Shown piece by piece: positions 55,311 to 64,000 of a stretch of DNA of 64,000 bases. Where the stretch lies: assembly GCA_032433765.1 (NCBI GenBank), contig JAVIAB010000101.1, forward strand, positions 67,354,640-67,418,639, given 5' to 3'. Under the pieces are notes generated by a model, which saw nothing but the letters and a program-made list of their open reading frames with translations, did not search any database and had not been told where the DNA came from. The position numbers and the translations under genes are program-made. The DNA comes from Megaustenia siamemsis. Lineage: Eukaryota; Mollusca; Gastropoda; Stylommatophora; Ariophantidae. Position 1 is the stretch's first letter. The number at the start of each line of letters is the position of its first letter.

Positions 55311-55885
55311 ACACTGGTAATACAACTTTAACCCAGAAGCAGAATTTTGCTACGACATAGAGTTTTAAAACAAACGACTTAATTGATTTGCTAGTCCATT
55401 ATAGGAAATAAGTGAATAGAAATGTATCATTGCTGTTTATTTCTCTGTTGTATTAGGACGTTGAAACAAATTACGCTTGTATATTTAAATGTTTGATTCA
55501 CGTTTATGTTTCATCAACTCACGTTAATACCCTGCAGACCCGCTCTAAATTATGAAATGTTGGTAAATATAATATTTAATCAAAACACACAATTAAGAAA
55601 CACACGCAAGACATAAATACTCATACACAGACAGTCTAATGGTTACATTATCGAAACTAGTATTAACCCAATAACATGAAATCCACTCATCTTCAAGTGT
55701 AGTCGTGGTTTGGACTGTCAGTCCAATTGTGCCAAAATTCATGTTCATTCATGCGCAGTTGCGTCAGTGTTCCACACTTGTGCATTCCAGATTAATTACG
55801 TCACACACTTATACTGCACGTTGAAGCCCAACTACGTCATATAATTGTACATTCAAACCAATGTACATCAGATGCGTGTCAAACA
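55311..55885. other. Unassigned sequence
   Basis: No recognisable gene. If the missing polymerase 5' part resumed here I could not identify it. Confidence 0.45.
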
Positions 55886-56770
55886 TGTATCTATTTATTG
55901 ACCATTCGAGCCAATAGTGTATAGGCCCATATACTCTTTCTCTTTTTCTAAATTTCCTTTCTAGCAGTCTCAATCCTTGCAAATATATTTCATCAAATCT
56001 CGTCATTTGTCTCTGTTCTACGCAAGCATCACGATCGCATTGAGGAAGCCGATCCCTGCTGATCTTGCCTCTCTGATCAATGTTATTATCAGTGTTTCTC
56101 TGAGTCTGTCTCTTTTCCTCTTACCTGTTGTTCCCCACTTGAGGGCTTCCTTTGCTATTCGATTATTGTCTCTCCTCATCACATGTCCAACATATGACCA
56201 TCGTCTTTTCTTGAATACTGAAGATATTAGTGGTTGATTGACGATTTCTCTAATTCCCTCATTTGTTTTGTATTCGTTCCGACTATACCAAGTGTTTTCC
56301 ATACACATTTATTTTCAAATGCGTTCAACTTTGTATCTATGTCTCTTGTTGTTTTCCAGCCCTCGCATGCATACGCAAGGTTTGGTAGTACGTTTTGATT
56401 TGAATGGTCTATGTTTGGATCTTGTGCTGACGAGTTTTGATTTCCACATCTTCTCGGGGTTTTTGAAGGACATTGCTGCTTTAGCTCTTCTGATTCTAAC
56501 TTCTTTACTTGTATCCCCTTCCCGATCAATGTGATTTCCAAGATAAACAAGTGATCAATCTCTTCCACTGTTTTGTTTTCCATGTATATTTTGTCACATG
56601 TTGGAACCATGCTTTTTATGACTTTCGTCTTTTTCATAACTGATCTCAAGCCCAACTTTTGCTGGCTATTGATGACAGTTCATTTGTGTTTTCCAGCATC
56701 GTTTTTATTTGACTGCTGATGGGAACTATGTCATCAGTACAGTCGAAAGTCTACAAGCGTTCCTTATCGA
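55886..56770 (-). pseudogene. LINE family E, 3' half, second copy
   Basis: Tail complement TCTATTTATTGACCATTCGA at 55889. C-terminal frame 56018-56308 reads MCMENTWYSRNEYKTNEGIR then RRWSYVGHVMRRDNNRIAKE. Thumb frame 56227-56655 has KTVEEIDHLFILEITLIGKG and LAYACEGWKTTRD. Collinear with 43325-44540 but without the nested insertion, so it marks the empty site. Truncated before the FADD box. Confidence 0.85.
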
Positions 56771-56999
56771 ATTTTATGATAAACTTGCAGTTATATTTTA
56801 TTAATGCTCTTTAATTTTCCTTTCTTTAGGCAGAAAAAGCTACCATTAAGGAAGTGTATACATTGGTACGTTCTGTGATTTTCAATATGCATTTAAAACA
56901 ATAAGAAGATTTGTTTTCCTCAATTATTTTAAATGAAACAATTTATAAGTAGATTATTTACAGTTTACACCTCTGTTTTACCACATTGACCACAATTAC

Positions 57000-57705
57000 C
57001 ATGTCTGCTGGCGAGGGTGATCATGTCTCTCCACAACTTTCAATCTCGACAGTTATTTATCATTTAAGCTATTGATCATCTGTCAAGCGATTCTTTTAAC
57101 CTGTCTGGTATCTTTTTTCTTTGCTTCCTTGTATGATTTCGTCCCTCAAATTCCCCAGTTGCCAAAAATATATTCCAGCTGTTCCCTTTTGATTGCGTGG
57201 TAAAAAAAATTGACTGCATTTTCCTAATATTAGAAATTAGCTCTCTTTTATGTTGTGTATACTTTCATAGCGTTGTCATTACTCATCTTAGCTGTGCATG
57301 GTATTCTCATTATTCTTCTGTAAAACCACATTTATAAAGCATCCATTGATTTTCAATTTTGTTGTACCATGTCCATGATTCACATCTTTGATAAAACTGG
57401 CTCTACATACCATTTAAGAGCTTATTTTTCTTGTTTTTGTCAAAAACGGATTGCACTGTATCTGCCTCATTTATTTTTTTGTAAACCTGCTTTTGCTTGA
57501 GTTATTTTGCATCTCACCTCTGTTGTGCATCTACCATCTGAGGTTAACATTGTTCCCATATATTTAAATCCATTTAGCTGTTTTAATATCGTTCCACTTG
57601 TCTTTATTGTGCACTGCGTTGATGTCTTTTTCTTTGTTGCTGCTATTACTTCCGTCTTTTTGCTATTAGGGCTGAGTCCTTTATTTTTCTTTCCTTCACT
57701 ATAAT
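57000..57705 (-). pseudogene. RTE-1 LINE 3' end
   Basis: From ACCATGTCTGCTGGCGAGGG on the left to GGGCTGAGTCCTTTATTTTT on the right, it matches 61335-62040 in order. Contains the complement of the TSDGRC and VNxFKYLG region near 57530-57590. Many indels. Confidence 0.83.
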
Positions 57706-57749
57706 GTGTTTATCACTTTACTACAGGTTTTACACAGATGTAATAATGA

Positions 57750-58070
57750 CAACCGGGGGGACTGGTTAGTATCGAGGCAAGACGCCTGTCTCGAGACAGA
57801 GAGATTGTGTGTTCAAATCCCGGGTACACTGGTTGGGATTTGTATTTATGATTTCTCTCTGCGGCAACCATCCCTGGTCTCAGCAACGAGACCCAGCTTG
57901 AAACGTCAATTACTCATCGACGGAAACAAATATAAGTGCCTCCGAAGTCGGAGTTATTTGCCTTTGCGACGACGGACCCATGTGCCCATGGCTGCCAGGG
58001 AAAATGGATTAACACTCAAAATTCAGTTCCTAATCTCTAGGGACTTCGTCAGAGGAAAAAGGTGACGAAC
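57750..58070 (+). mobile_element. tRNA-derived SINE-2
   Basis: The head has an A-box-like ACTGGTTAGTATCGAGGC, a long variable arm (GCCTGTCTCGAGACAG, itself a hairpin) and the B box GTGTTCAAATCCC near 57810-57823. The body runs through GGCAACCATCCCTGGTCTCA and GTGCCTCCGAAGTCGGAG to AGGGACTTCGTCAGAGG. The long variable arm suggests a Ser- or Leu-type tRNA origin. Only one copy is in the window. The frame across it (57706-58065) is not taken as a gene. Confidence 0.7.
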
Positions 58071-58500
58071 GAAAAACAATTTAAGAAAATAATAATGACA
58101 TTCGTTGTTCTGTGCGCATGCGCGATAATTAATAGAATAGATAATCTATTAATACTACTCTGATAATGATAACGGAGTCAGTGTGTTTTAAGTAAACACT
58201 CCACATTCATTGTACGCACATACTGCTATTTGGTAGGAGTGATAGGTAACTGAGTTTTTAATCATCCTCGTGTTTAGCTATAATGTCAACTGTTTTATTG
58301 CAGCTTTTAAGCAAAGTAAGTAATATCATGTATGTGTTTTATGACATAGATGGGATAGAAGGATCACGTACATCATACATTAAGATTCATAGAATCTGTG
58401 CATTTCTCTTTTAATCCCCTAGGTATAGAAAAGTGAACACAAATGAAGATCATGTGTAGGAAATGTCACCAACAAAGATGACGTAGTATATATCTATGAT
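58071..58500. other. Unassigned sequence
   Basis: No feature recognised. Confidence 0.45.
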
Positions 58501-59215
58501 CAGTTGGACAATCAGCTAGACAGTCAGCTGGAGAAACAGCTGGCCATTGAGCTGGACAATCAGTTGGACAATCAGTTGGACACTCAGTTGGACAATTAGT
58601 TGAACAATTAGTTGGACAATCAGTTGGACAATCATCTGGACAATCATTTGGACAATCAGCTGTACAATCAACTGGATAATCAGTTGGACAATTAACTGGA
58701 TAATCAGCTTAACAATCAGTTGGACAATCATCTGGACAATAAGTTGGATAATCAGCTGTACAATCAACTGGATAATCAGTTGGACAATTAACTGGATAAT
58801 CAGTTTGACAATCAGTTGGGCAATCAGCTGTGCAATCAACTGGATAATCAGCTTGACAATCGGTTGGACAATCAGCTGTACAATCAACTGGATAATCAGT
58901 TGGACAATTAACTGGATAATCAGCTTGACAATCAGTTGGACAATCAGCTGTACAATCAACTGGATAATCAGTTGGACAATTAACTGGATAATCAACTTGA
59001 CAATCAGGTGTACAATAAGTTGGACAATCAAACTAACAAACAGTTCAGCATTCAGCTGGACAATAAATTTGACAATTAACTGGACAATCAAATGGACAAT
59101 CAGCTGGACAGCCAGCTGGACAATCAGTTGGGCAATCAGTTGGACAATCCACTGGACAATCAGTTGGGCAATTAGCTGTACAATCATCTTAACAATCAGT
59201 CAGATAATTAATTGT
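58501..59215. repeat. 12-bp minisatellite, about 59 units, with longer blocks
   Basis: The units CAGTTGGACAAT, CAGCTGTACAAT, CAACTGGATAAT and the like repeat at 12 bases. A 48-bp block starting CAGCTGTACAATCAACTGG recurs about four times between 58660 and 58990. Because 12 is a multiple of three, long frames are open on both strands (58516-59187 minus, 58805-59239 plus). They are repeat artefacts with LIVQ- or TISW-type monotony. Confidence 0.95.
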
Positions 59216-59450
59216 GAGAGCGGGTGGCCGAACAGTTAAATTATTGGACTATAAATCAATAGAACGTGGATTCGAATCCCAGAAGATGTCAACCAATGTT
59301 TCTGGTGTGGGTGAAATAAAAACTTAGACCCAGACACCTGTTGGCCACGGGACTAAAGTAGTGGTGCATGATCTCCAGTACCATAAATCCCTCCGGGATA
59401 CTCCAGAAATGTAAAAATGTCGCAAAAATAGTCTTTTTTAAAAATTATAC
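59216..59450 (+). mobile_element. tRNA-derived SINE-3
   Basis: The head GAGAGCGGGTGGCCGAACAG contains the A box. A Leu/Ser-like anticodon arm (ATTGGACTATAAATCAAT) and the B box GGATTCGAATCCCA at 59268-59281 follow. The body continues with GACACCTGTTGGCCACGGGA and CCTCCGGGATACTCCAGAAA. Single copy here; it starts exactly where the 12-bp array ends. Confidence 0.7.
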
Positions 59451-59514
59451 AATACGACACCCCATTTTTACGTCAGAGATGTCGGTAAACTGACGTGTCA
59501 AAATTACATTTGGA

Positions 59515-59841
59515 ATAAAGGTAAAGTACACGATTTGAATCGGCGTGTCTTAGCACGCGAGTTTTCACCCATATGTGCTCGGCAGCCTACCCAGAAGTGT
59601 TCGGAGACTTCAGGATAGTATCGCTTCAAATACAGAAACCTACGGTGCGACGCCACATTCCATAGCTTCTTAGAGTTTTACTCTGGTACCCATCTCTGCC
59701 AGCGGCTGGGTCGACCGCGAGTGTTTTTTTTTCCCAACTACCATTACAACTTACGGTTCTTGCAGCGGGAATCGAACACGGGTTGTTCAAATGTCGGTAG
59801 CCCAGTCGGGTGGTTGTCCCAACTAGGCTACTGAGGTCCCC
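59515..59841 (-). mobile_element. tRNA-derived SINE-4, copy 1
   Basis: The tRNA-like head is at the right end on the minus strand: GGGGACCTCAGTAGCCTAGT (A box) and GTGTTCGATTCCCGC (B box, complement at about 59766-59780). The body includes the complement of GGCTGGGTCGACCGCGAG and CTTAGCACGCGAGTTTTCAC. It ends with a GTACTTTACC-type sequence at 59518. Shares its whole length with 60476-60796. Confidence 0.85.
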
Positions 59842-60475
59842 ACTCATTCATTTTGCAATTTTGTGAGTGTGGAAAAAAATAACAATGGAAGACGCTGGAA
59901 AAGAACATTTGTGTATGGTTTTGTCTAGTTTCGTAAAGTTACAGGCAGCTGGGAATAACAGGACGATTTACGACAATAATTGGAAAGTAGGTAAATAATT
60001 GTTCTATTTCATAATAAAAGACATCACTTCATCGCTACCTTTTAAAATGAAAAACAAAAATAAGCAACACAACATCAAAACAACGTTACATGGTTTCAAG
60101 GTATATATATAGAAGTGTGTTGATCAGTGCTACAGTAGATGTGAAAAACGGAGGTAGATCATACAACAAAATGTTCACCCCATTACTCCCTTTTCCATAA
60201 CATTCGGACAAGCAATAAAGACAATGAAAGAAAAGTAATTTTTTTTTGACTTCATAGAAAATATAGATACTTCTAGCAAAGATCAATGTTGTTAGGACAT
60301 GTTGATCCAATATCTAACGGCATATTATCTTCAAGCAATTTAAATACAACGCACATTTATTAAGCAAGAGAAATATGACAAGCAAGCTATATTATCTTCA
60401 ATATATTCGCCGATGCTAACTAAACTAAACAAGATTTATTAAAAATAATTATCGTTAAAAAAAGGAAAATAGTAA
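59842..60475. other. Unassigned sequence
   Basis: No gene recognised between the two SINE-4 copies. Confidence 0.45.
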
Positions 60476-60796
60476 AGGTAAAGTTAAAGTACGAGACTTG
60501 CATTGGCGTCTTAGCACGCGGGTTTTCTCCCATATGTGCTCGTGAACTATCCAGAAATATTCGGAGACTGCTTCAAAACTCACGATGCGTGACGACATTC
60601 TTCACCTTCCCTGAGTACTACCCTTGTACCCATTTCTGTCATCGCCTGAGCCGACCGCGGGGATATATACTTTTTCCAACCCTGAGTACAACTCAAGCTG
60701 CTTCCATCGGGAATCGAACACGGGTTGTCCGAACGTCGGTAGCCCAGCCCCGTTGGGTGGTTTTCGCAACTAGACAACAGAGGCTCAAGAAGAACA
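60476..60796 (-). mobile_element. tRNA-derived SINE-4, copy 2
   Basis: Same order as the copy at 59515: GGTAAAGTTAAAGTACGAGA on the left, CTTAGCACGCGGGTTTTCTC and GCCGACCGCGGGGATATATA in the middle. The head complement GGGAATCGAACACGGGTTGT and GGTAGCCCAGCC is on the right. The copies differ clearly, so the insertions are old and independent. Confidence 0.85.
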
Positions 60797-61317
60797 CAAA
60801 TAAAGAAGTTGAACAAGGTATGCTCAACCATGGACTAACGTGCAGCCGTAAATGAAACAGAGAACTGTCCAAATTACGTGTGGAAATAATGTGTCTTTGT
60901 TATTGATCAATCTTAGCCTCGTTTCTATATGTGTGTTATATGTTTGTTCCTGCTGAAGGCCACTTGAGCCTAACGTCGTTCTATTATGTGTCGTCCACTT
61001 ATTACATAACCCTTTAAACATACCGGTTTTTTTTTCTATTTCTTGTTGACTATATATTTTGTTCATTTCTTGTTTCTATATCGTTTAAGTTTCAACAAAC
61101 ATGTGAATGCTTTCTTTACAACCTCGTTAGAGACTGTCAAAAATGGCGAAAACAAATATCAAGAAGATCATGTGACCAAGATTATGTTTCGCTAAAGTAA
61201 ATCTCGTAATTTTCTCAGGCTACGAAATTTGTAAATGGGGAAACGAGCGTAAGTATTTGGTTACAACGCTGGCACGAATTTTCAATAAAATAAATCGCGA
61301 TTTTTGTCTAAGAAATA
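60797..61317. other. Unassigned sequence
   Basis: No gene recognised. Confidence 0.45.
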
Positions 61318-61339
61318 ATCATCATCATCAAGTACCGGG

Positions 61340-63260
61340 CATGCTGGCGTAGGTGATCATGTCTCTCCACAACTTTCGATCCCGACATATATTTATCATT
61401 TCTGTTGCTGACCTTCTGCCAAGCCATTCTCTTAAGCTGTCTGTTATTTTCTCTCTTTGCTTCCTTCTATCTCTTCGTCCCTCAATTTTTCCAGTTGTTA
61501 CAATATATGCCAGTTATTCTCTTCTCATTACATGGCCAAAAAATGATGATTGTTTCTTCCAAATAGTGGAAATTAGCTCTCTTTTTGCTTTGACCTCTCT
61601 CAGAACATCTTCATTTCTCTTCTTAGCTCTCCATGGTACTCTCAACATTCTTCTGTAAAACCACATTTCTACAGACTCCAATGATTTTCTTGTCTGTTGT
61701 CCTATTGTCCATGATTCGCCTCCATATGTTAAGACTGGCTCTACGTAACATCTAAGAACTCTTTTTTTCTTGTTTCTATTGTCAAAAATATATTGCATAG
61801 TATCATCTTCATTTTCTGGAAAGCTGCTTTTGCCTTAGCTATTCTGCATCTCACCTCTTTTGTACATCTTCCGTCTGAGGTTAACAAAGTTCCCAAGTAT
61901 TTAAATTCATTTACCTGTTTTAATATTCTTCCACTTGTCTTTGTTTTGCACTGGGATGATGTCTTTTTATTTGCTGTTACCTTTACTTCAGTCTTTTCGC
62001 TATTAAGGCTGAGTCCTTTATTTTTGCTTTCTTTCACTATAATGGCCAACATTTCTTGTAACTCATTTTCACTCTTAGCGATTAAGACTGTATCATCAGC
62101 ATACTTTAGATTATTTATAGTATTACATCCAATTGTTATTCCAGGCGTGTCCCTTATGGATCTTAAAATAATCTAACTACAAATATTAAACAAATCTGGT
62201 GACAGCACACAACCTTGTCTAACACCCTGTTTTATTTGTTGAAACAATTCCAATTTGTTTACAGTTCTTATTGCCGCTGTTTGTTGCCAGTACATGTTCT
62301 TTATTATTCTTAGATCTTAGCTGTCTACGTTTATGCTTTCTAAAATGTTGATTATTTCTTGGTGCTTTACTTTGTCAAATGCCTTGGTGTAATCTATGAA
62401 TCATAGGTGTAGATCTGTTTTCACATCTATGGCACTTTCTGCTATAGATCTTATGATATAATGGCATTGCTTGTTCCTTTATCTTTTGCAAAACCACACT
62501 GTTCATTGCTAATTTCTGGACTGTTTTTTGTTTCTCACTCTTCGCATGCTGATTCTTAGTAATATCTTAGTCATGTGACTCATAAGGCTTATTGTGCGAT
62601 GATCATCGCATTCAATCGCACCAGATTTCTTTGGTAGGGCTATGAATATTGGTTTGAGCAGTTCGCCTGGTGAATATCCGGTATTGTAGGTATCATTCAA
62701 TATTTGTGTTATTATTTCTATTCCAAAACCGCCCATGGCTTCAATCTCTTCCTTAGTTATACTATCTGGTCCAGGAGCTTTGCCTGCTTTCATATTGCGC
62801 AAGGCATCTTCCACTGCTTCTCTGAGTATTTGTGGTCCTTCTTCATTATCCTTAATATTTACTTCCGTTAGTTCATCATTATAAAGATCTTTAATGTATT
62901 ATGTCAATAGTTCCCTTATGTTTTCTTGATCAATCAACAGTTCTCCTTCTTTTGGTCTTAGACATCCATTGCGTTTTTCTTCCTGTTAATTCCTCAATTT
63001 GTTTGTATATAGCTTTAGCATCTCCTTTTTGTTGCATTTCAATCTCTTTGCATCTCTCTTTTAGTCATGCTTCTTTGCTTCATTGCATATTACTACAATT
63101 ACTTTTTTAAATCTCTTATTCTCATCTTTATTTTCTTTATTTCTTCTTCTTGTATCCATTAGCTGCAAAATGTCATATGTCATCCATTTCTTTCTTGAAT
63201 TTGTCCTCACTGGTGGTATTAACTCTTTTGATGTTTGTTGCAGTGATTCTTTTAGCATTT
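61340..63260 (-). pseudogene. RTE-1 reverse transcriptase, frameshifted
   Basis: Parts from 5' to 3' on the minus strand: a basic spacer (63061-63258, LIPPVRTNSRKKWMTYDILQ); the fingers region (62509-62814, MKAGKAPGPDSITKEEIEAM, KPIFIALPKKSGAIECDDHR, ISLMSHMTKILLRI); the palm region with SQGCVLSPDLF-type sequence near 62190-62235 and the YADD box (LKYADDTV) near 62089-62117; the thumb (61741-62052, VNEFKYLGTLLTSDGRCTKE); and the C terminus (61514-61798, EMWFYRRMLRVPWRAKKRN, FFGHVMRRE). Several frame changes, including near 62480 and 61790, make it inactive. The catalytic residues are preserved. Confidence 0.9.
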
Positions 63261-63363
63261 TCCACTGTTCATCAATGCTTTGTATCTTCTTTATTGCATT
63301 GTACGTGTTCTGAATTGTGATTTTATATTTGTCTTGCAGCTTCGTGTCTGATGTTAGTAAATC

Positions 63364-64000
63364 TTAATTTAACTTGATGTTAACTGAGGCTCGTTTTGTT
63401 GTTTTTAATTTTACTCTAAACTTTCCCACAACTGGTACATGATCACTATTGCAATCTGCCCCTGGTCTAGTTTTCACATACACCAGACTGTTTCTAAATC
63501 TATTGCTTATCATTATATAATCAAATTGTTTACGTGCGTTGTCCCCAGGGCTTTTCCATGTCCACAGACGTCTTGGGTGTTGCTTAAACCAGGTGTTTCC
63601 TATCATCATGTTGTGTGTTCTGCCCAGTCAATAAGTTTCTCACCTCTTTCATTCCTCTCGCCTAAGCCATAATGACCAACTACTTCCTCAACTCTTTCCT
63701 TTATTACTTTTGCGTTAAAATCTCCTAGATCTATGGTGTTTTCATGTGGTTTGAATTTATGAAGTGCCTCATTTAACTCGTTGTAAAATTTATCAATTGT
63801 TTTCTCTAGACTGTCTGCTGTTGGTGCATAATCTTGTATAAGATTTATGTCTATTGGGTTTCCATTCAATTTCACAAAAAGACTCTGTCAGATATTGGGT
63901 AAAGCCTTTCACTGTTCTTGCCCTTTCTGCATCCAAGATGTTACCTACTACTCTTTGGTGTTCAGTACCTCCAGAATAGATTATTTTATGTCTATCAGAA
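63364..64000 (-). pseudogene. RTE-1 apurinic-type endonuclease, C-terminal half
   Basis: Frame 63606-63875: DINLIQDYAPTADSLEKTID, TIDLGDFNAKVIKE (catalytic GDFN box) and YGLGERNERGEKLIDWAE. Frame 63364-63609: WTWKSPGDNARKQFDYIMIS and GADCNSDHVPVVGKF (SDH box). The GDFNAK, YGLGxxNERG and SDH boxes are in order and intact, with one frame change near 63606. The N terminus lies in or beyond the last 125 bases of the window. The related ruminant CFDP2 protein is known to have taken up such an RTE endonuclease. Confidence 0.9.

Larger units (their letters stand above)
61318..64000 (-). mobile_element. RTE-1 LINE, longest copy, running off the window
   Basis: The 3' end is the complement of a TGATGATGATGATT tail at 61318-61335. 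The element spans at least 2.7 kb on the minus strand with endonuclease, spacer and reverse transcriptase in the order of RTE-type LINEs. The endonuclease resembles the type found in RTE/BovB elements. The 5' end is outside the window. It serves as reference for the RTE-1 relics at 2743, 7425, 33815, 37846, 46085, 55010 and 57000. Confidence 0.92.

Noticed and set aside
57706..58065. 119-residue frame near 57.7 kb
   Set aside because: It runs across a tRNA-derived SINE with polymerase III boxes and has no protein motif.
58516..59239. Long open frames on both strands with LIVQ- or TISW-like repeats
   Set aside because: Artefacts of the 12-bp minisatellite, with no start context, no homology and no non-repetitive domain.

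Overview
This is an AT-rich stretch of invertebrate-type metazoan DNA made almost entirely of decayed transposable elements and tandem repeats. I find no credible host protein-coding gene, no rRNA and no convincing functional tRNA gene. The elements are RTE-type and RNase-H-bearing LINEs, a hAT, mariners of the type common in arthropods, a Maverick/Polinton-like DNA polymerase relic and several tRNA-derived SINEs. Together they point to an arthropod or another repeat-rich invertebrate. The exact clade cannot be fixed from this window alone.

Layout. 0-1.2 kb: right part of a hAT element. 1.5-6.7 kb: a reverse transcriptase relic, then an RTE-type LINE that carries three later insertions nested in it. 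7.4-9.6 kb: LINE 3' ends and an 18-bp minisatellite, itself split by a LINE tail. 10-11 kb: a 44-bp minisatellite. 11.9-13.0 kb: a pogo/Tigger-like relic holding a LINE fragment with an internal 83-bp tandem array. 13.2-15.7 kb: a full-length but frameshifted hAT with target duplications. 18.3-21.1 kb: two mariner copies tail to tail, separated only by TATATATA. 21-30 kb: more LINE copies and a possible LTR. 31-41 kb: LINE tails, tRNA-derived SINEs and 61-bp, 29-bp and 5-bp arrays. 43-45.8 kb: a LINE with a nested LINE tail, then a 1-kb compound inverted tRNA-like element with a 10-bp target duplication. 46-52 kb: LINE tails, a tRNA-like module joined to a SINE, and a 26-bp array inside a LINE. 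52.6-55.3 kb: DNA polymerase B relic cut by a LINE. 55.9-61 kb: LINE relics, a 12-bp minisatellite and three different tRNA-derived SINE families. 61.3-64 kb: the longest RTE-type LINE copy, running off the window.

The LINE remnants sort by shared 3' sequence into several families, named here for convenience RTE-1, RTE-2, B, C, D, E, plus an RNase-H-bearing I/R1-type family. Many RTE-type copies end in short GAT/ATT runs and have 9-13 bp target duplications, as expected for target-primed reverse transcription.

The most unusual pattern is that three separate LINE relics contain tandem arrays whose unit is a piece of the LINE itself (83 bp x4, 61 bp x10, 26 bp x10). In each case the same segment is single-copy in another relic in this window. 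I see no evidence of an unknown multi-gene system. The interest lies in the nested and palindromic transposon architecture and in the repeat birth.
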